DNA of 64,000 nt, taken from positions 32,339,041-32,403,040 of the forward strand of contig NC_091931.1 in the NCBI RefSeq assembly GCF_041260155.1. The letters are read 5' to 3'. Numbering within the stretch: position 1 is the first letter of the stretch; every line of letters starts with the position of its first letter. Shown one piece after another: positions 23,669 through 35,138 of the stretch. This DNA comes from Ptychodera flava. Taxonomy: Eukaryota; Hemichordata; Enteropneusta; Ptychoderidae. Under the pieces are notes generated by a model. The model did not search any database, had not been told where the DNA came from, and saw only the letters and a list, made by a program, of their open reading frames with translations. The position numbers and the translations under genes were made by a program.

Positions 23669-26600
23669 CTAGCAGGCTGCCCATTTCCTTTCCGAGTGGT
23701 CAGTTGACACGTTCTTCGGTCCTTCTTTTTCAGGTACCTCCAATTTGTTTCTTGATCTATAACAGTTCACGCAAACAGCTACAGTACTGGTCACAACGGC
23801 AATGGCGCAAAACATTACCGCTAAAAATAATGGCATCCTTGAATCTCCCATAATGTCATAAAGCTTCCCTGTGAAGAAAGTAAACAGAATTTAGACTATG
23901 TTCAAGGGGCTGAAATATTGCTTCACTTTCGTTGAGAAGTTAACAGTATACGTACACCATACTAAACGGTCTTTGTCATCGAAATTACAGCTTCATAAGT
24001 GCTACAAGTCCAACAACGATATATTCTCTGTTGTTACATAAAGCTGATTGGACGAGATGGAATATAATCGTTACATTAATCTTGAAATTGAACTTCCTTT
24101 TGAGAATGTGGCATGATAGTTTTCATGACATTAGAAAGTTAGGCAAGAACAGGTCATCTCTCATAAGGAAGCGAAATTATTGGCATCTCACAAATATGAA
24201 ACAAGGAAACTAGATTTACGTTCTTGAATACATACGAAATTCGTGTGCGTGCTGACTGTCATAGTAGAAGACCAACATTTATCCTTACCTGCGAAAATTA
24301 ATGCCATTCCGCCAAAGGCACCTTGGACAAAAAATATCAATCCTATAGCATTTGGAAGATCCCTCAACTGTACTATCTCTCTAGTGCAAACAGTGAACAT
24401 GGGTAAGCCAACACCGTGAGACAATCCGATACCAATACAAGCAATTACCATGATGACGTAATTAGTGACGAGGGTGTAGGTCAAAACACTGGTTGCATTT
24501 AGAACAAACATCGATGCCAGCAAAGCCATCGGGGAAACCACTTTGAGGTCCACAAACAAACCATGAAAGAGCCGACCAGTCACGGAAGACACTCCAAAAG
24601 CTGTCATCAGCGCTGCCGCATTCATTCTCGGGATGCCGATGTCGACTGCCCGCACAACTATCCACGTCATATACATTATCACTGCGAAGCCGAAACCCAT
24701 CATGCAAACTATAAGCACAACCATGCAAGGGTATCTCGGAAAGATATAGAACCCCCACAAATCATAAATGACAGAGAATATGTTTCTCCCAGTCTTTTTA
24801 TTCGAAGTGGAGCAACGACCACCGTGTTCACCATCGACCGCACTTTCAGGCGTCTGTTCATCGTCTTGTACAGGTGTATATCCGTCAGAGCTTGAATCAC
24901 GAAGACCCGGCTGTGTGGTATCAGATACTGGCCCTTCTTGAGAACCAGTGTTGAACTCCATTTGAAACGACTCCTTATTGTTCGCCTTTGTCGTCTTGGC
25001 AACAGGTTTCATGATCATTGCACACACAAAGATATTTGCAAACAACCCAGCAAGTATTAGAAACGTACCATGCCACCCATACACTTGAATCAGTGTTTCT
25101 ACAAGAGGCGGGAAGATCATGAATCCAACGCCAGCTCCGACCCCGGCAATTCCATTGGCAAAGGCGTAGCGATCTGTGAAATACTCGGCTACGATGGACA
25201 ATGCTGGTATATAGATTACAGCTATACCAGTTCCTTCGGGGAAAAAAAACAACACAAATGCAGATTTCATTGATGAACCAATAGATGATAGATAATATAT
25301 GGATTTGATATTAAGTAGTACTTCGTTTTGAGGAACTTGGCCATTTAGGCGTTCTTTCTTTAAATTACAAAATTTAAAAGTGCCGTAAATAATGAAGAAG
25401 CTCTATCAGTCATTTATACTTGCGCATTAGCAGTATAAGATACAAAGTAGTCCAACATATACAGGTACTTTTCTGTTTGAATTTTTTTACTCAAATATTT
25501 GTTTTCCCTCGACCAGACTTATATAATTAACTTTGAACTGACACTTTGATACAAACTGGTGTAACAGATGGAGCTATTTTGTTCAGACCCATTTCTTCCA
25601 GCTTGCCCCGAAAAAGGACCCTACCTCAGTGTATTTACGAGTTGTTGAATGCTGAAGCCATAATTTCTTTTACTGATCTCAGCCCAGTTAAAAAAAATTA
25701 GAAATATGATTTTGTCCCACAAACGAGTACTTATTGTGTCATAGAAGTATGTTGAATTAGGACACATCAGCGTTATTCAGTGGGTAAAGAATGCATTGTT
25801 TGCAACCAATGTTGGTTTAGGAGTGAGCTTCTACCGCGATATTTTGGTCATTAGTTTTTCATCAAATCGAAAATTGATCAAGCAGAGAACTGATAATGTA
25901 GATGCACATCAAGTCTTAGGCTAAAGTGTAGAAAGTTATTTAGATTAGGCTTATTTTCATACCAAGAACTTCAACTTTTAGCCAATAAGCAAAAATTCAA
26001 GGACTTCTTAACAAAGCACATGAATGAGAGTGAGTAAAATTATTTCCAGACTTGAATTTTGTTTTCAAGGACGGCGTAGGACCTTCATCACAGTCGGACT
26101 ATGAGAATCCATCAAGCATTACATGGTACTTCGACTTGATTTTGGAAGAAGAGCAAGTTATTATACAGCGACAAAATAAAAATACTTAAAAACACACCGA
26201 AAGTTACAAGTTGATAAATAAATAGTCACAACATATCTGTATGTGTATAGGGAAGAAAGTGCCCATAGATTGCCTTTCTATTTCAACATACAAGACGGCG
26301 ATGAAGCCAGGAGCTCGTGGTACAAAATTTTAACGGACATCTTACAAAACCTTGCAGTAGAACAATTTTGCGTGCTTTGATGCCTTTACCTGATTGTTTC
26401 TCAAGGTGGGGGAGGGGGAACACATGGTGGGGCGAGGGGGAACAAAGTCGTTATTATTTCATACTTTTCTGGAGCTTGTGTACTTACCAATTAAAACTGA
26501 AAACGTAAAGAAGAGAAGAGGAAGGTTGTCGGTAAAAGCTGTCGTTACCATTCCAAGTACAATAATGATCGCCCCCGCCGTGACTACCTTCTGTGCCCCA

Positions 26601-29127
26601 TACACTGACGTGAGGTATCCGATGACTGGCGCTGTTGGAGAATACGGTTTGGCATAGATCATTTTTATTAAATCTAAGATATATGCACAATGATATATTC
26701 AGGGACAATAAATGCTAATATTAAAAAACCAAATAAGTTTCGTTGACTACAATTTTTTTTCTGTCTACCTTCTCTTACCTATACGCTCTGCTCGCTTGAG
26801 ATGTCACGGACTGCCCACTGTGTCAGGTATAAGTAGTAAAATGCACCTTCTTTCTTGCTTCCGCGCGTGACCTCTGTCCGCTATGAGATTATCAAATCTG
26901 TATCCTGCAGACTCGATGCACTTGCAAAATATTCAGGTCACGCGCGGAAGCAAGAGTTCACCGTAAGAGGGCGCATGCACTTACACACACAATGCGCAGA
27001 GCCTATGAAATTTGCATAAAAGTTCGTGTTAGAGAGCCTCGTTTTCGTTACGCTGACCGCCATTGCAGTGAGGGATAAAATACGGCGAAATGGTGGTCTT
27101 TATATATCGACGTGCAGCAAAACGTACAATAGCTAGAACTATAATTTTTGCTTTCAGTTGTAGCATACATACTAATGATCTGTTTTCCTTGGGTAAACTC
27201 ACAAAAGTTGAGAAGATTTTATTTAAATCGCTACAAAGTGGGTGGCGAGGTCGACCCGCCAAATGCGGAAGTAAACTTCACCTTTTTCGTAAAACAGCTC
27301 GATAATGACCTTAGAGGTCTTAAGCCAAGCCGAAAATTTCGGAAAATATTCATTTAATTATTATCAACATTTGGTGAAATTTTCATGACCGTGCGACCAT
27401 GGACATGTATTTGCGGCAGTGTTGAATGTTGGCATGCAGTTACCATATCGCTGTATACGTAGATCTCGAGGGTCTATGAGTATACGAACACCCGTTACGC
27501 TACGTACACCCCACGCTGTTTACCGCGACCAAACCACTTGTAGTTCACACGGCGCGGGTGTTACACGATTAATCTTTCATTTTTTTCAAAGTTTACTCCT
27601 ATAATCTCGGGTCACTGATGTTATATATAAATAAAGTATTTAATTAATGTCACATTATGACCATCAATACTTAAAAAAATTTTTTGCCAGTTACATGAGT
27701 TATAAAATGTGCCAGTCTAGTTCGAGCACGCACGGTAATGCTAGCAGGGATGGCCGCAACGCGCAGCTGTTTACCGGCTATCATTCTAGCCGCATCTATA
27801 TTCACGTACTCGTGTGCGGGATACAGAGTAGCCGTATTTATCCACGGAGATTTTTTGCAGTCGATGTTATTTCCTACAGTTTTTGTATGCTTGCTAGCTA
27901 CTAGAATGCGAAAACGGAAAAAATCACTCATAAACGAAACAGCACTGCTAGTGCTAGTCAGTACGACGGGTGTCTACCACTATACTACGTGTACGGCCGC
28001 AGACAGTGATAAACGTAGCCCTTCTGTCACCGTAGTGTTTTTTTTTCCATTTGCACTGTCCACGACTTTACCGAGAAGCCAGCCAGGCAGATTGTGTTGG
28101 CCAGTGAGGTAACACAAGCTTGCAGTCTTGCTTCGTCGTCACAATCATTGAAAACATAAACAAGAACCGAAAAAAATCTGCCAAGTTAGCCGGTGAGGAC
28201 CGAGAAAGAGCTGAAAGAGTTTACGTGTACACTCACGCTGCGCTGTAGGTCGCCATGTTAGATTTAACACATGAACGTCGCTGCATAGTCAACTTCAACG
28301 AGACTTATTTCAAAAACGGAGGCTTAAGCAACTGAGATTTTTTCAGATCGTATGGACCTACTCAAGATACGTCCCCTCCCTACTTCTCATGGAAATTTGA
28401 CTTTGGATATGCTTTTGCGGCAGTGTTTAGTGAACGGCATTTTCGGTCGCTCGAAAACCATGAAAATAAGGCTAACGCAAAAACGAATCGATAAAACCCC
28501 ATAAAAAATCATCGGCGAACACTAACTAAGAGTACAATTCAGCCGCTAACTGGAAACAGGACGGATGCTAAACGAAGGCTGAGATATCTGCGGATAAAAT
28601 TCTGACGAAAAATGCCATAACCGTCACTCACTGGCTAGAGGGCGCTGTTCGAATTTGAACTAAATCCCTAATTATGCATGCAAATGAAGTACCCTCCTTT
28701 CAGACTGATAGGTAAGATAACGCAGACAGAAAAAACTTGTAGACAACGAAACGTATTTGGTTTTTATAATATTAGCATTTATTGTCCCTGAATATATCCC
28801 TGTGTTATATGTACCCACGCGAGCTATCTTGTGGTACATTTGCCCATTTGTCCTGCATCTTTTCTTAATTATCATACTGCAGGAACAAGATGGTTTGCAC
28901 TTTGCAGATAAACAAATAAAAAACTTACTTAGGATAGCAGTAATGAAGTACAGTATCGTAAACATCCATGACAATGTTGCAGCACTCTCGTCGAAAGTTT
29001 TAAGAAATTCAACCATGAACAGGCCATTCACACACGAAAGGCCCCCACAATTGAACTGGACGTAGAAACTGCTGGCAAGTACAAGCCATCTCCGTCGTCT
29101 TATATCTTGTGCGTCGCTGTCTGCCAT
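23669..29127 (-). CDS. Monocarboxylate transporter-like protein MCT-B (SLC16 family), tandem copy of MCT-A
   Basis: Second copy of the MCT-A gene. Coding exons: 29127-28929 (199 bp), 26631-26488 (144 bp), 25233-24289 (945 bp), 23868-23669 (200 bp). They total 1488 nt, 495 residues. Every exon boundary and phase matches MCT-A. Exon 3 is 12 bp shorter in the loop between helices 6 and 7, and the last exon runs 8 codons further because the MCT-A stop (TAG) is TCG here. The reading frame is intact and the core motifs are kept (YFTDRYAFANGIAG, VTGRLFHGLFVD), so the copy looks functional. Intron 1 grew from 142 bp in MCT-A to 2.3 kb through a transposon with about 92 bp inverted termini. Differences from MCT-A concentrate in the hydrophilic loop and the C-terminus. 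Confidence 0.92.
26692..28798. mobile_element. 2.1-kb non-autonomous DNA transposon in MCT-B intron 1
   Basis: Inverted termini of about 92 bp: left 26692-26782 (GATATATTCAGGGACAATAA...), right 28707-28798 as reverse complement, with a few mismatches. MCT-A intron 1 is only 142 bp and lacks it, so the insertion followed the duplication. Inside are a 20 bp hairpin (26854-26873 and 26935-26954) and unrecognised open frames. The longest, 27738-28112 plus, has no transposase motif. The exact target duplication could not be fixed. Confidence 0.82.
26854..26954. repeat. 20-bp perfect inverted repeat inside the MCT-B intron element
   Basis: CTTGCTTCCGCGCGTGACCT at 26854-26873 and its exact complement at 26935-26954, with a 61 bp spacer. 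This may be the terminal repeat of a small element nested in the larger one. Confidence 0.85.
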
Positions 29128-30069
29128 GTCTACCAGCGATACGTGGAATAGGTTGCTATACGATGATCAGGCGATGATGCAGTGGCTGACCACAGGAAGC
29201 GTAGTGTCGGTAAGTCTTGTCCCTGGATTATACATAAACATGTAATCCATCATATTGTCAGATAAGATATTCCCTGAAGCTGAAATCAATAACAAACGTA
29301 TATTTCCTCTAACTTGGCTCCATGTAATAGGGCAAGGTTATCCACTCTTCTCTGAGTCTATATTTGTCCTTATAAAGTTCATTTTTATGCTAATTATGGG
29401 ACCAAGAGAAACTGTGAACTGAATGGTGAATTCGCGCGTTGTGTGTGGAAAAGAAGGCTTGATGGTTGAGGTGTTCAATAGAATGAGACAAGATAGATAA
29501 AAATCTATAAGGTATTTTTCTAAGCTTACTCAAACTTACTTTACCAGTTACGGTAAAATATGTAACTGGTCGATACTTTACACTACAAAAATAAAAATGA
29601 AGTGGTCGAGAGACATTCTTGATAAAAACACATCCATGACTCGTGCTCGTTGCAATCCCTTATTTGATGACGTTGCTGTGCTTTCTCAATGCACTCTAAC
29701 GGCAATTTAATAAGCGCATTTGGAGGCGAATGACGTTATCTTATTATTGGGAAAAGTAACTTGATAATGTTGTGCAGTGGATTCAGAGGTGCAAGCGTTC
29801 AGGGCGCAGGTCAGCCGACTCAGAAATGACACTTTAAACAAGACGGAGATATACAGAAAAGTATATTTTATCCATCATCTGACTGCCGAAAGCAACAGTT
29901 TCGAGTACAATGCCTTGCTTAAAAGCACAATACTATGTTCTTACTTAATCTCTAACGGCGTATTTCTTTGTAAGTTTGCTCAACTATAAGCAGCTGATCA
30001 TCCCATCAACAAATTCTCCTCCTTGGCAGTCGTTGATAGTTAGTTCTGTCTTTCGTATCGTTACAGATA

Positions 30070-30560
30070 CCAAATGTCAGGATGCTGAATTTTCGCAATT
30101 TTGCGAAAGACGTTAACTCCTTGACAGGGTCGACTTGGTCTGGAGAGTAAGGCGCGAGTCACAAAAGTTCATTTGATAGAATCGTGTCGCTTAGCTCAAA
30201 ATTAATTGGAATACCCCAGAGAAGTCTGTCGTCATTTTATAATGAGCAATGAGCAAATACTTTGGAAAGCCGGCTCAATTGTTTTGTCTAATAATCATAT
30301 TCTATCGACGGAGTTCGACATACTTCCCTCTGGTTATCGTTTTAGATACCGGGCTTGCAGGTCAAACCGGCGCAAGTTGTCATTCATTCCCACCGCTGTG
30401 CGGCATTTCAATGATTGGTAAACTGGTTTGTTTGATTGTTTTTGGTATAGTTCTTTGTCTATGCATTTTTTTGTATATTTTTAATATTTTTATTTATTGT
30501 ATTCGAGCCACACTTTTTAATTGCCCATGTTCGGGATGAATATTTATTGAATTGAATTGA
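30070..30560 (+). mobile_element. LINE reverse-transcriptase C-terminal relic, unit B
   Basis: Counterpart of the unit A relic: IPQRSLSSFYNEQ, then STEFDILPSGYRFRYRACRS and NRRKLSFIPTAVRHFND. It ends in a (TTGAA)n tail. The reading here is slightly closer to the family (PTAVRHFN) than in unit A. Confidence 0.75.
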
Positions 30561-31179
30561 ATTGTTCAGTAAGGCGTGAGTCATGCATTAGTTAGATAAT
30601 AGTTGTACGCGTCGAAACTGAAAGATTTTATCTGGTTAAAAACAGTCCTGATGGAAATTTAAAATGTTCTCTTTCAAAATCGAAAATTGATATCTGGGTA
30701 TACAATGCAAATTTTTGTGTAAGAAAAACACATGACATAAAATTTACGGATATTTAAAATAAAAAAAGGCCGTCATGTATATTTTGAATATACGGAGATA
30801 ATCAAAGTTTCAATTTCGACCAAAAAGCCTTACGGAGAAAACTTCATTTCTCCATCAGTCGATTCAAAATGAGTTTACAAAAGCAACATGCCATTGACAA
30901 CCCCACCATATGTTCCCTAGGCCTTTTTACCTTAACATAAAATTCATATCTGCATTTAACGAAAAACTATAATTCATCCTGTCTCGAAAGCTGGTGACCC
31001 GAAAGGGTCAATAGGTAGTTGCGAAAACGGTCGATTAAACAACTAAAAGCACAATTGGAAGTTGGTGGTATAATGGAAATCATAAACACTTTTCGGTACT
31101 CAAAATTCAGATCAAACATTATGGACTATTTATTACAAACTCTGGACTGAGACTCTTGTTATAGGTCATACTTGATTGT

Positions 31180-31640
31180 TAAATATTAAACCCATCATAG
31201 AATTGTTTTGTGAGAGATATAATACATATTTTCAACTTTAGTTCTTAGCAACCAAATGACTGTGATAGGTCGGACAATGTTGTCAAACTGCGCAAGAGAA
31301 TAAGACCATACTGAGTATGAACTATCAAATATTAAGCATACTTACGGATTTTCAGGCCTAGCTGTTAGCTACTCGGGACACAACGCAGCTCTGTATGGTT
31401 CATAGTAGTCATTGCCGTGGATGACCTTCGCTTGTTGTTCGTGGATTGTCAATATTTATTCACAAATATTAAACCCATCATAAAAGTGTTTTGTCAGAGA
31501 TATAATACATATTTTCAACTTTAGTTCTTAGCAACCAAATGACTGTGATAGGTCGGACAATGTTGTTAAACCGTGCTAAAGAATAGGACAGTACTGAGTA
31601 TGAATAACGAATATTAAGCATAGTTACGGATGTTCAGGCC
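31180..31640. repeat. Local tandem duplication upstream of MCT-B
   Basis: Two copies sharing TTCTTAGCAACCAAATGACTG and AAACCCATCATA, with about a 285 bp period. Unit A has the segment once (19110-19270). Confidence 0.85.
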
Positions 31641-32727
31641 TGGCATTTAGGTCCTCATGACACCACGCAGCTCGGCATTGGTCATAGCAGTCATTACCAT
31701 GGATGACCTTCGCTTGTTGTTCGTGGACGCGTGTTGACCTTTGTTAGGTCGCAAGGTCTAACCGCTGAGGGCGCAGAATACAACACAAATGAAAGTCCCG
31801 AGCTATTTGATATTGTTTGCATTGCAAGCCCGGGTCGGAAGTGTTACCTTACCAAGTTTACAGCTGCTTAGAGAGTCAGACAACATAAAACCGTAGACGG
31901 GACTCTCTCTCTGACTTAAGGTTGAAAACGGTAATCATTAGAATCATCGTCAATGGTTTGGTCTGTGTCCCTTATCAAGGATGCTGTTCCATCTTTCTAA
32001 CAGAGAAGTGGGAGAATTATCAATAAACCAAATACATAGAGGCTATTGAATCCGTCAACTATATAATTGCGCTTTCCCACAAAAGCTAGCTAGTCCGTAC
32101 ATACCTATATGTTTTCTTAATAAGCTCTGGAATATGATTAAATAATTAAATCATCGACTTATAATGTCACCAATGTCCGAGAAAGCACCTTCGTAATCAG
32201 TCTGAGTTGTTCTTTTCCTATATTCCATTTTGAGTTGATTTGGTCCGTTCTTGGTATAAGAACTCATCGTCGGTATTTCGATAGGGACGCAGTAAATTAT
32301 TCCTTGGTGTTCTCGTAATCAAAGTTCCTTTTCGGAGTTTAGCCTACGTAATATAGACTTAATTACAATTCCTTGTCAAAAGACAAACTTATGAGAAAAC
32401 TTAGCGTTTATCATCATCACGAATATAGTTTTATGTCAAAGGCTCTTTCCTTATAAAACAGGAGGATTTGGTGTACTCTAAATTATAAGTGTACTTGTGC
32501 AAGCTACTTCGTCGTAAGACAGCTAGAATTGTCGCACAAGATCCATTGAGATAATTTGAAGGATTTAAAATTACTGACACTATATGCCATATCTGGGTTG
32601 TTATAGCGTAAGATGTCTCAAGTTGCGAGAACGAAAGTTAAAGAAATCATCTACTTCTATTATTACGTTCACCACATGAACTGGTGTATCGCCACAGAGT
32701 AAACTGTTCATATTTACCTTGCTCTTT

Positions 32728-32876
32728 ATCCTACCTGCCTACCTACCTAGCTACCTACCTACCTAGCTACCTACATACATACATACATACATACATACAT
32801 ACATACATACATACATACATACATACATACATACATACATACATACATACATACATACATACATACATACATACAT
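32728..32876 (+). repeat. (CCTA)n followed by (CATA)n microsatellite
   Basis: CCTAC/CCTAG units change to a pure CATA run of about 28 units. Confidence 0.95.
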
Positions 32877-33399
32877 GAACACATGGCAGTTTTAATGAAG
32901 TAACGAAAAGAAAGAAGTATCGATAAGGGTATTTTTGCAATCATTGTGTTTATTCCATATCGATCTTAAAATATAAGCAATAGCACACAGTCTGCAGACG
33001 AATTATCACAATAATCTAGAGTACGCAGTGTCGCATTATGGCCAATGGGTGTTAACAAACAGAATAGGTTACTTTGGTTTGACTTTAGGCGAAGAGCTGC
33101 AAGCAACGTTACCGGTCACAAACGTGTTGGTAATTTACAACAAAAGCAATTTTTAATCCAGTTTGTTAACTGATAATGTTTGGTCCATACTGTTCCAAAC
33201 GAGGATAGAACAAGTTATTTGTCAGCCTTACATTAACTATTTACATTTTGAACAGGTGTACTTGTTCTAAAAGTCATTAGCAAGAGTAGGTCTCTTAAGT
33301 CTATTAATACCATAAATATTATTGTTGTAGTTGCCAAGGTACAGAAAAGTAGGTAAAAGATCATCCTAAAATTCTGACGGAAAAACTGAAAGTTACTCA

Positions 33400-34050
33400 T
33401 ATGCTGGTTAATATAAAACAGAACTGGTACTTGTAGTCGCTGAGACACGAAATAGCTCAAAAGTAATCCAGGCCATATTTACAAGAACAAAATGTCTCAT
33501 ACCAGCTATTATCAATCAAAAACTGGAATTGTAGCCCTAATAGTTGCTGACATACGTGAAAAGAGGTCAAGGTTCATCTAACATTTTTGAGCAAAAAGTT
33601 TGTCGCACACTGGTCACCATTCAAAAAACCTCAAAACTGTAGCCATTATCGATGCTGGTCAAAAGGCCATCCAAAAATTTTTGGTAACAGATTTTGTCTC
33701 CAACTGTTCATCATCCAATAAAAACCAAAAATACTAGCTACTGAGATATGTGAAAGTAGGTCAAAGGTCATCTCAAATTTTGGAGAAAACATTTTGCTTC
33801 GTACTGGCCATCATCCAACAAAAAACCAGATCACTAGCGCTTATAGTTACTGACCTCCATGAAAGTAGGTAAATAGGTCATCCCAGGTTATCCTTCAGTT
33901 TGGAGAAAAACGTTTTTTCCCATACTGATCAATATCCTATAAAAACCAAATCTCTGGCCCTATCAGTTACTGAGTTACACAAAAGTAGATCATATGTCAA
34001 CGGAGGTAATCCAAAAAATTGGCGAGAAATCGTTGTGCTATACCTGTCCG
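33400..34050. repeat. Degenerate tandem repeat, about 120-bp period
   Basis: Four to five diverged units share GTGAAAGTAGGTCAAAGGTC-like, CATCATCCAA-AAAAACC and TTAGTTACTGA-like blocks (for example 33752, 33856 and 33975 for the AAAGTAG block). No coding potential is seen. Confidence 0.7.
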
Positions 34051-35138
34051 TTTATTCTGTTGGTTCTGATGAAGAAGGCTTTTCAATGTTATTTTATGGT
34101 TATTGTAAGTTTTTCCTAAATGGCAATATAGCTGTCAAACTGCGCAACCGATTTCAACGCTGTTCGCAACTTGCTAGTTTTGGGCCCCTAAAAATATTGA
34201 TTGAGAAACGCAGCAAACAGAGGGAAGAATCTTCAAAAGATCCCTCTTTCTGATAAACTGTGTGTTATTCTTCATTACCATACTGTTTGTAATTTGCTTC
34301 CGACCTTGGGCTAAACAGGAACATAGCCTATGGTGATATGTGAGAAGTGGATTGCTGCCATGCAACAAAATCTCAAACTAACACAGCAGGTCAGAGAAGA
34401 GTCATATATTGATCATACTCTGTTAGATTCAAACATTTTTCAAAGGTATGTGATTGCATCAAGTTTCACTATAAGGTCAATACTAAAAGGAAGAACTTTA
34501 GAATGTGGTGGTATGCGACAAAAGTCTACGCCTTATCTCCCTGCATTCCCTGTAAACAAGTCCACAGCCACCACTGATAATAGTAAATTTGGGCCAAAAT
34601 GTGGTGGTAAAAGGGCTATATCGCTAGTGTTAAATTAAACCATAGCTTAGCATGGGCCAAGTGTTCTTTAGTTTTACCGTATGATTGCGTCTGAATCTGC
34701 AAAGCATAATGGGAAACTTGTACTTTGACATAATGATATCTCCAATAATCACTAATTTCACTCTAAGAATTGGGAAAACCGATTGAGAATAAAAACTAGG
34801 TATCAATTATATTCATGCATCAGAAACAAATCACCTCAATAATACTAATATCTGAAAACTAGATATTGTCTCTATACTTGTTAGGGAAAAAACGAATCTT
34901 TGATTTTCACTAAATCGGTCTCAATCAGTTTCAAAAGGGGCAAAAACAAGTTGTAGTTCATGATAGAATCACCATCACATTTTGAGGGCCCTGCAATCTA
35001 TTACTTGGTCGTTTTGTTGAGAGCCATTAACTACTCAGTCTATCGTGTGATTTTCTTGTCAGAAATATCTTGTGATGTTTTTGTCAGCAATATCTTGTGA
35101 TTTTTTTGTAAATCCTAGACTAAGTCAATCACAATATA

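Larger units (their letters stand above)
23490..32500. repeat. Tandem duplication unit B (contains MCT-B)
   Basis: Copy of unit A, 1.65 kb to its right. It has a 2.1 kb inverted-repeat transposon in intron 1 (26692-28798) that A lacks, and a local tandem duplication upstream (31180-31340 and 31466-31625, sharing TTCTTAGCAACCAAATGACTG). It lacks the A-only block at 19804-21550. Confidence 0.9.
32501..35138. other. Intergenic between unit B and the lipoxygenase 3' end
   Basis: No supported gene. It contains a (CCTA)n/(CATA)n array and a degenerate tandem repeat (listed separately). Open frames at 33900-34253 and 34330-34638 have no recognised motif. No convincing poly(A) signal for the lipoxygenase was seen close to its stop. 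Confidence 0.5.

Noticed and set aside
32684..32878. Open frames over the CATA arrays here and at 39077-39326
   Set aside because: They encode only the YIHT repeat of a tetranucleotide microsatellite.
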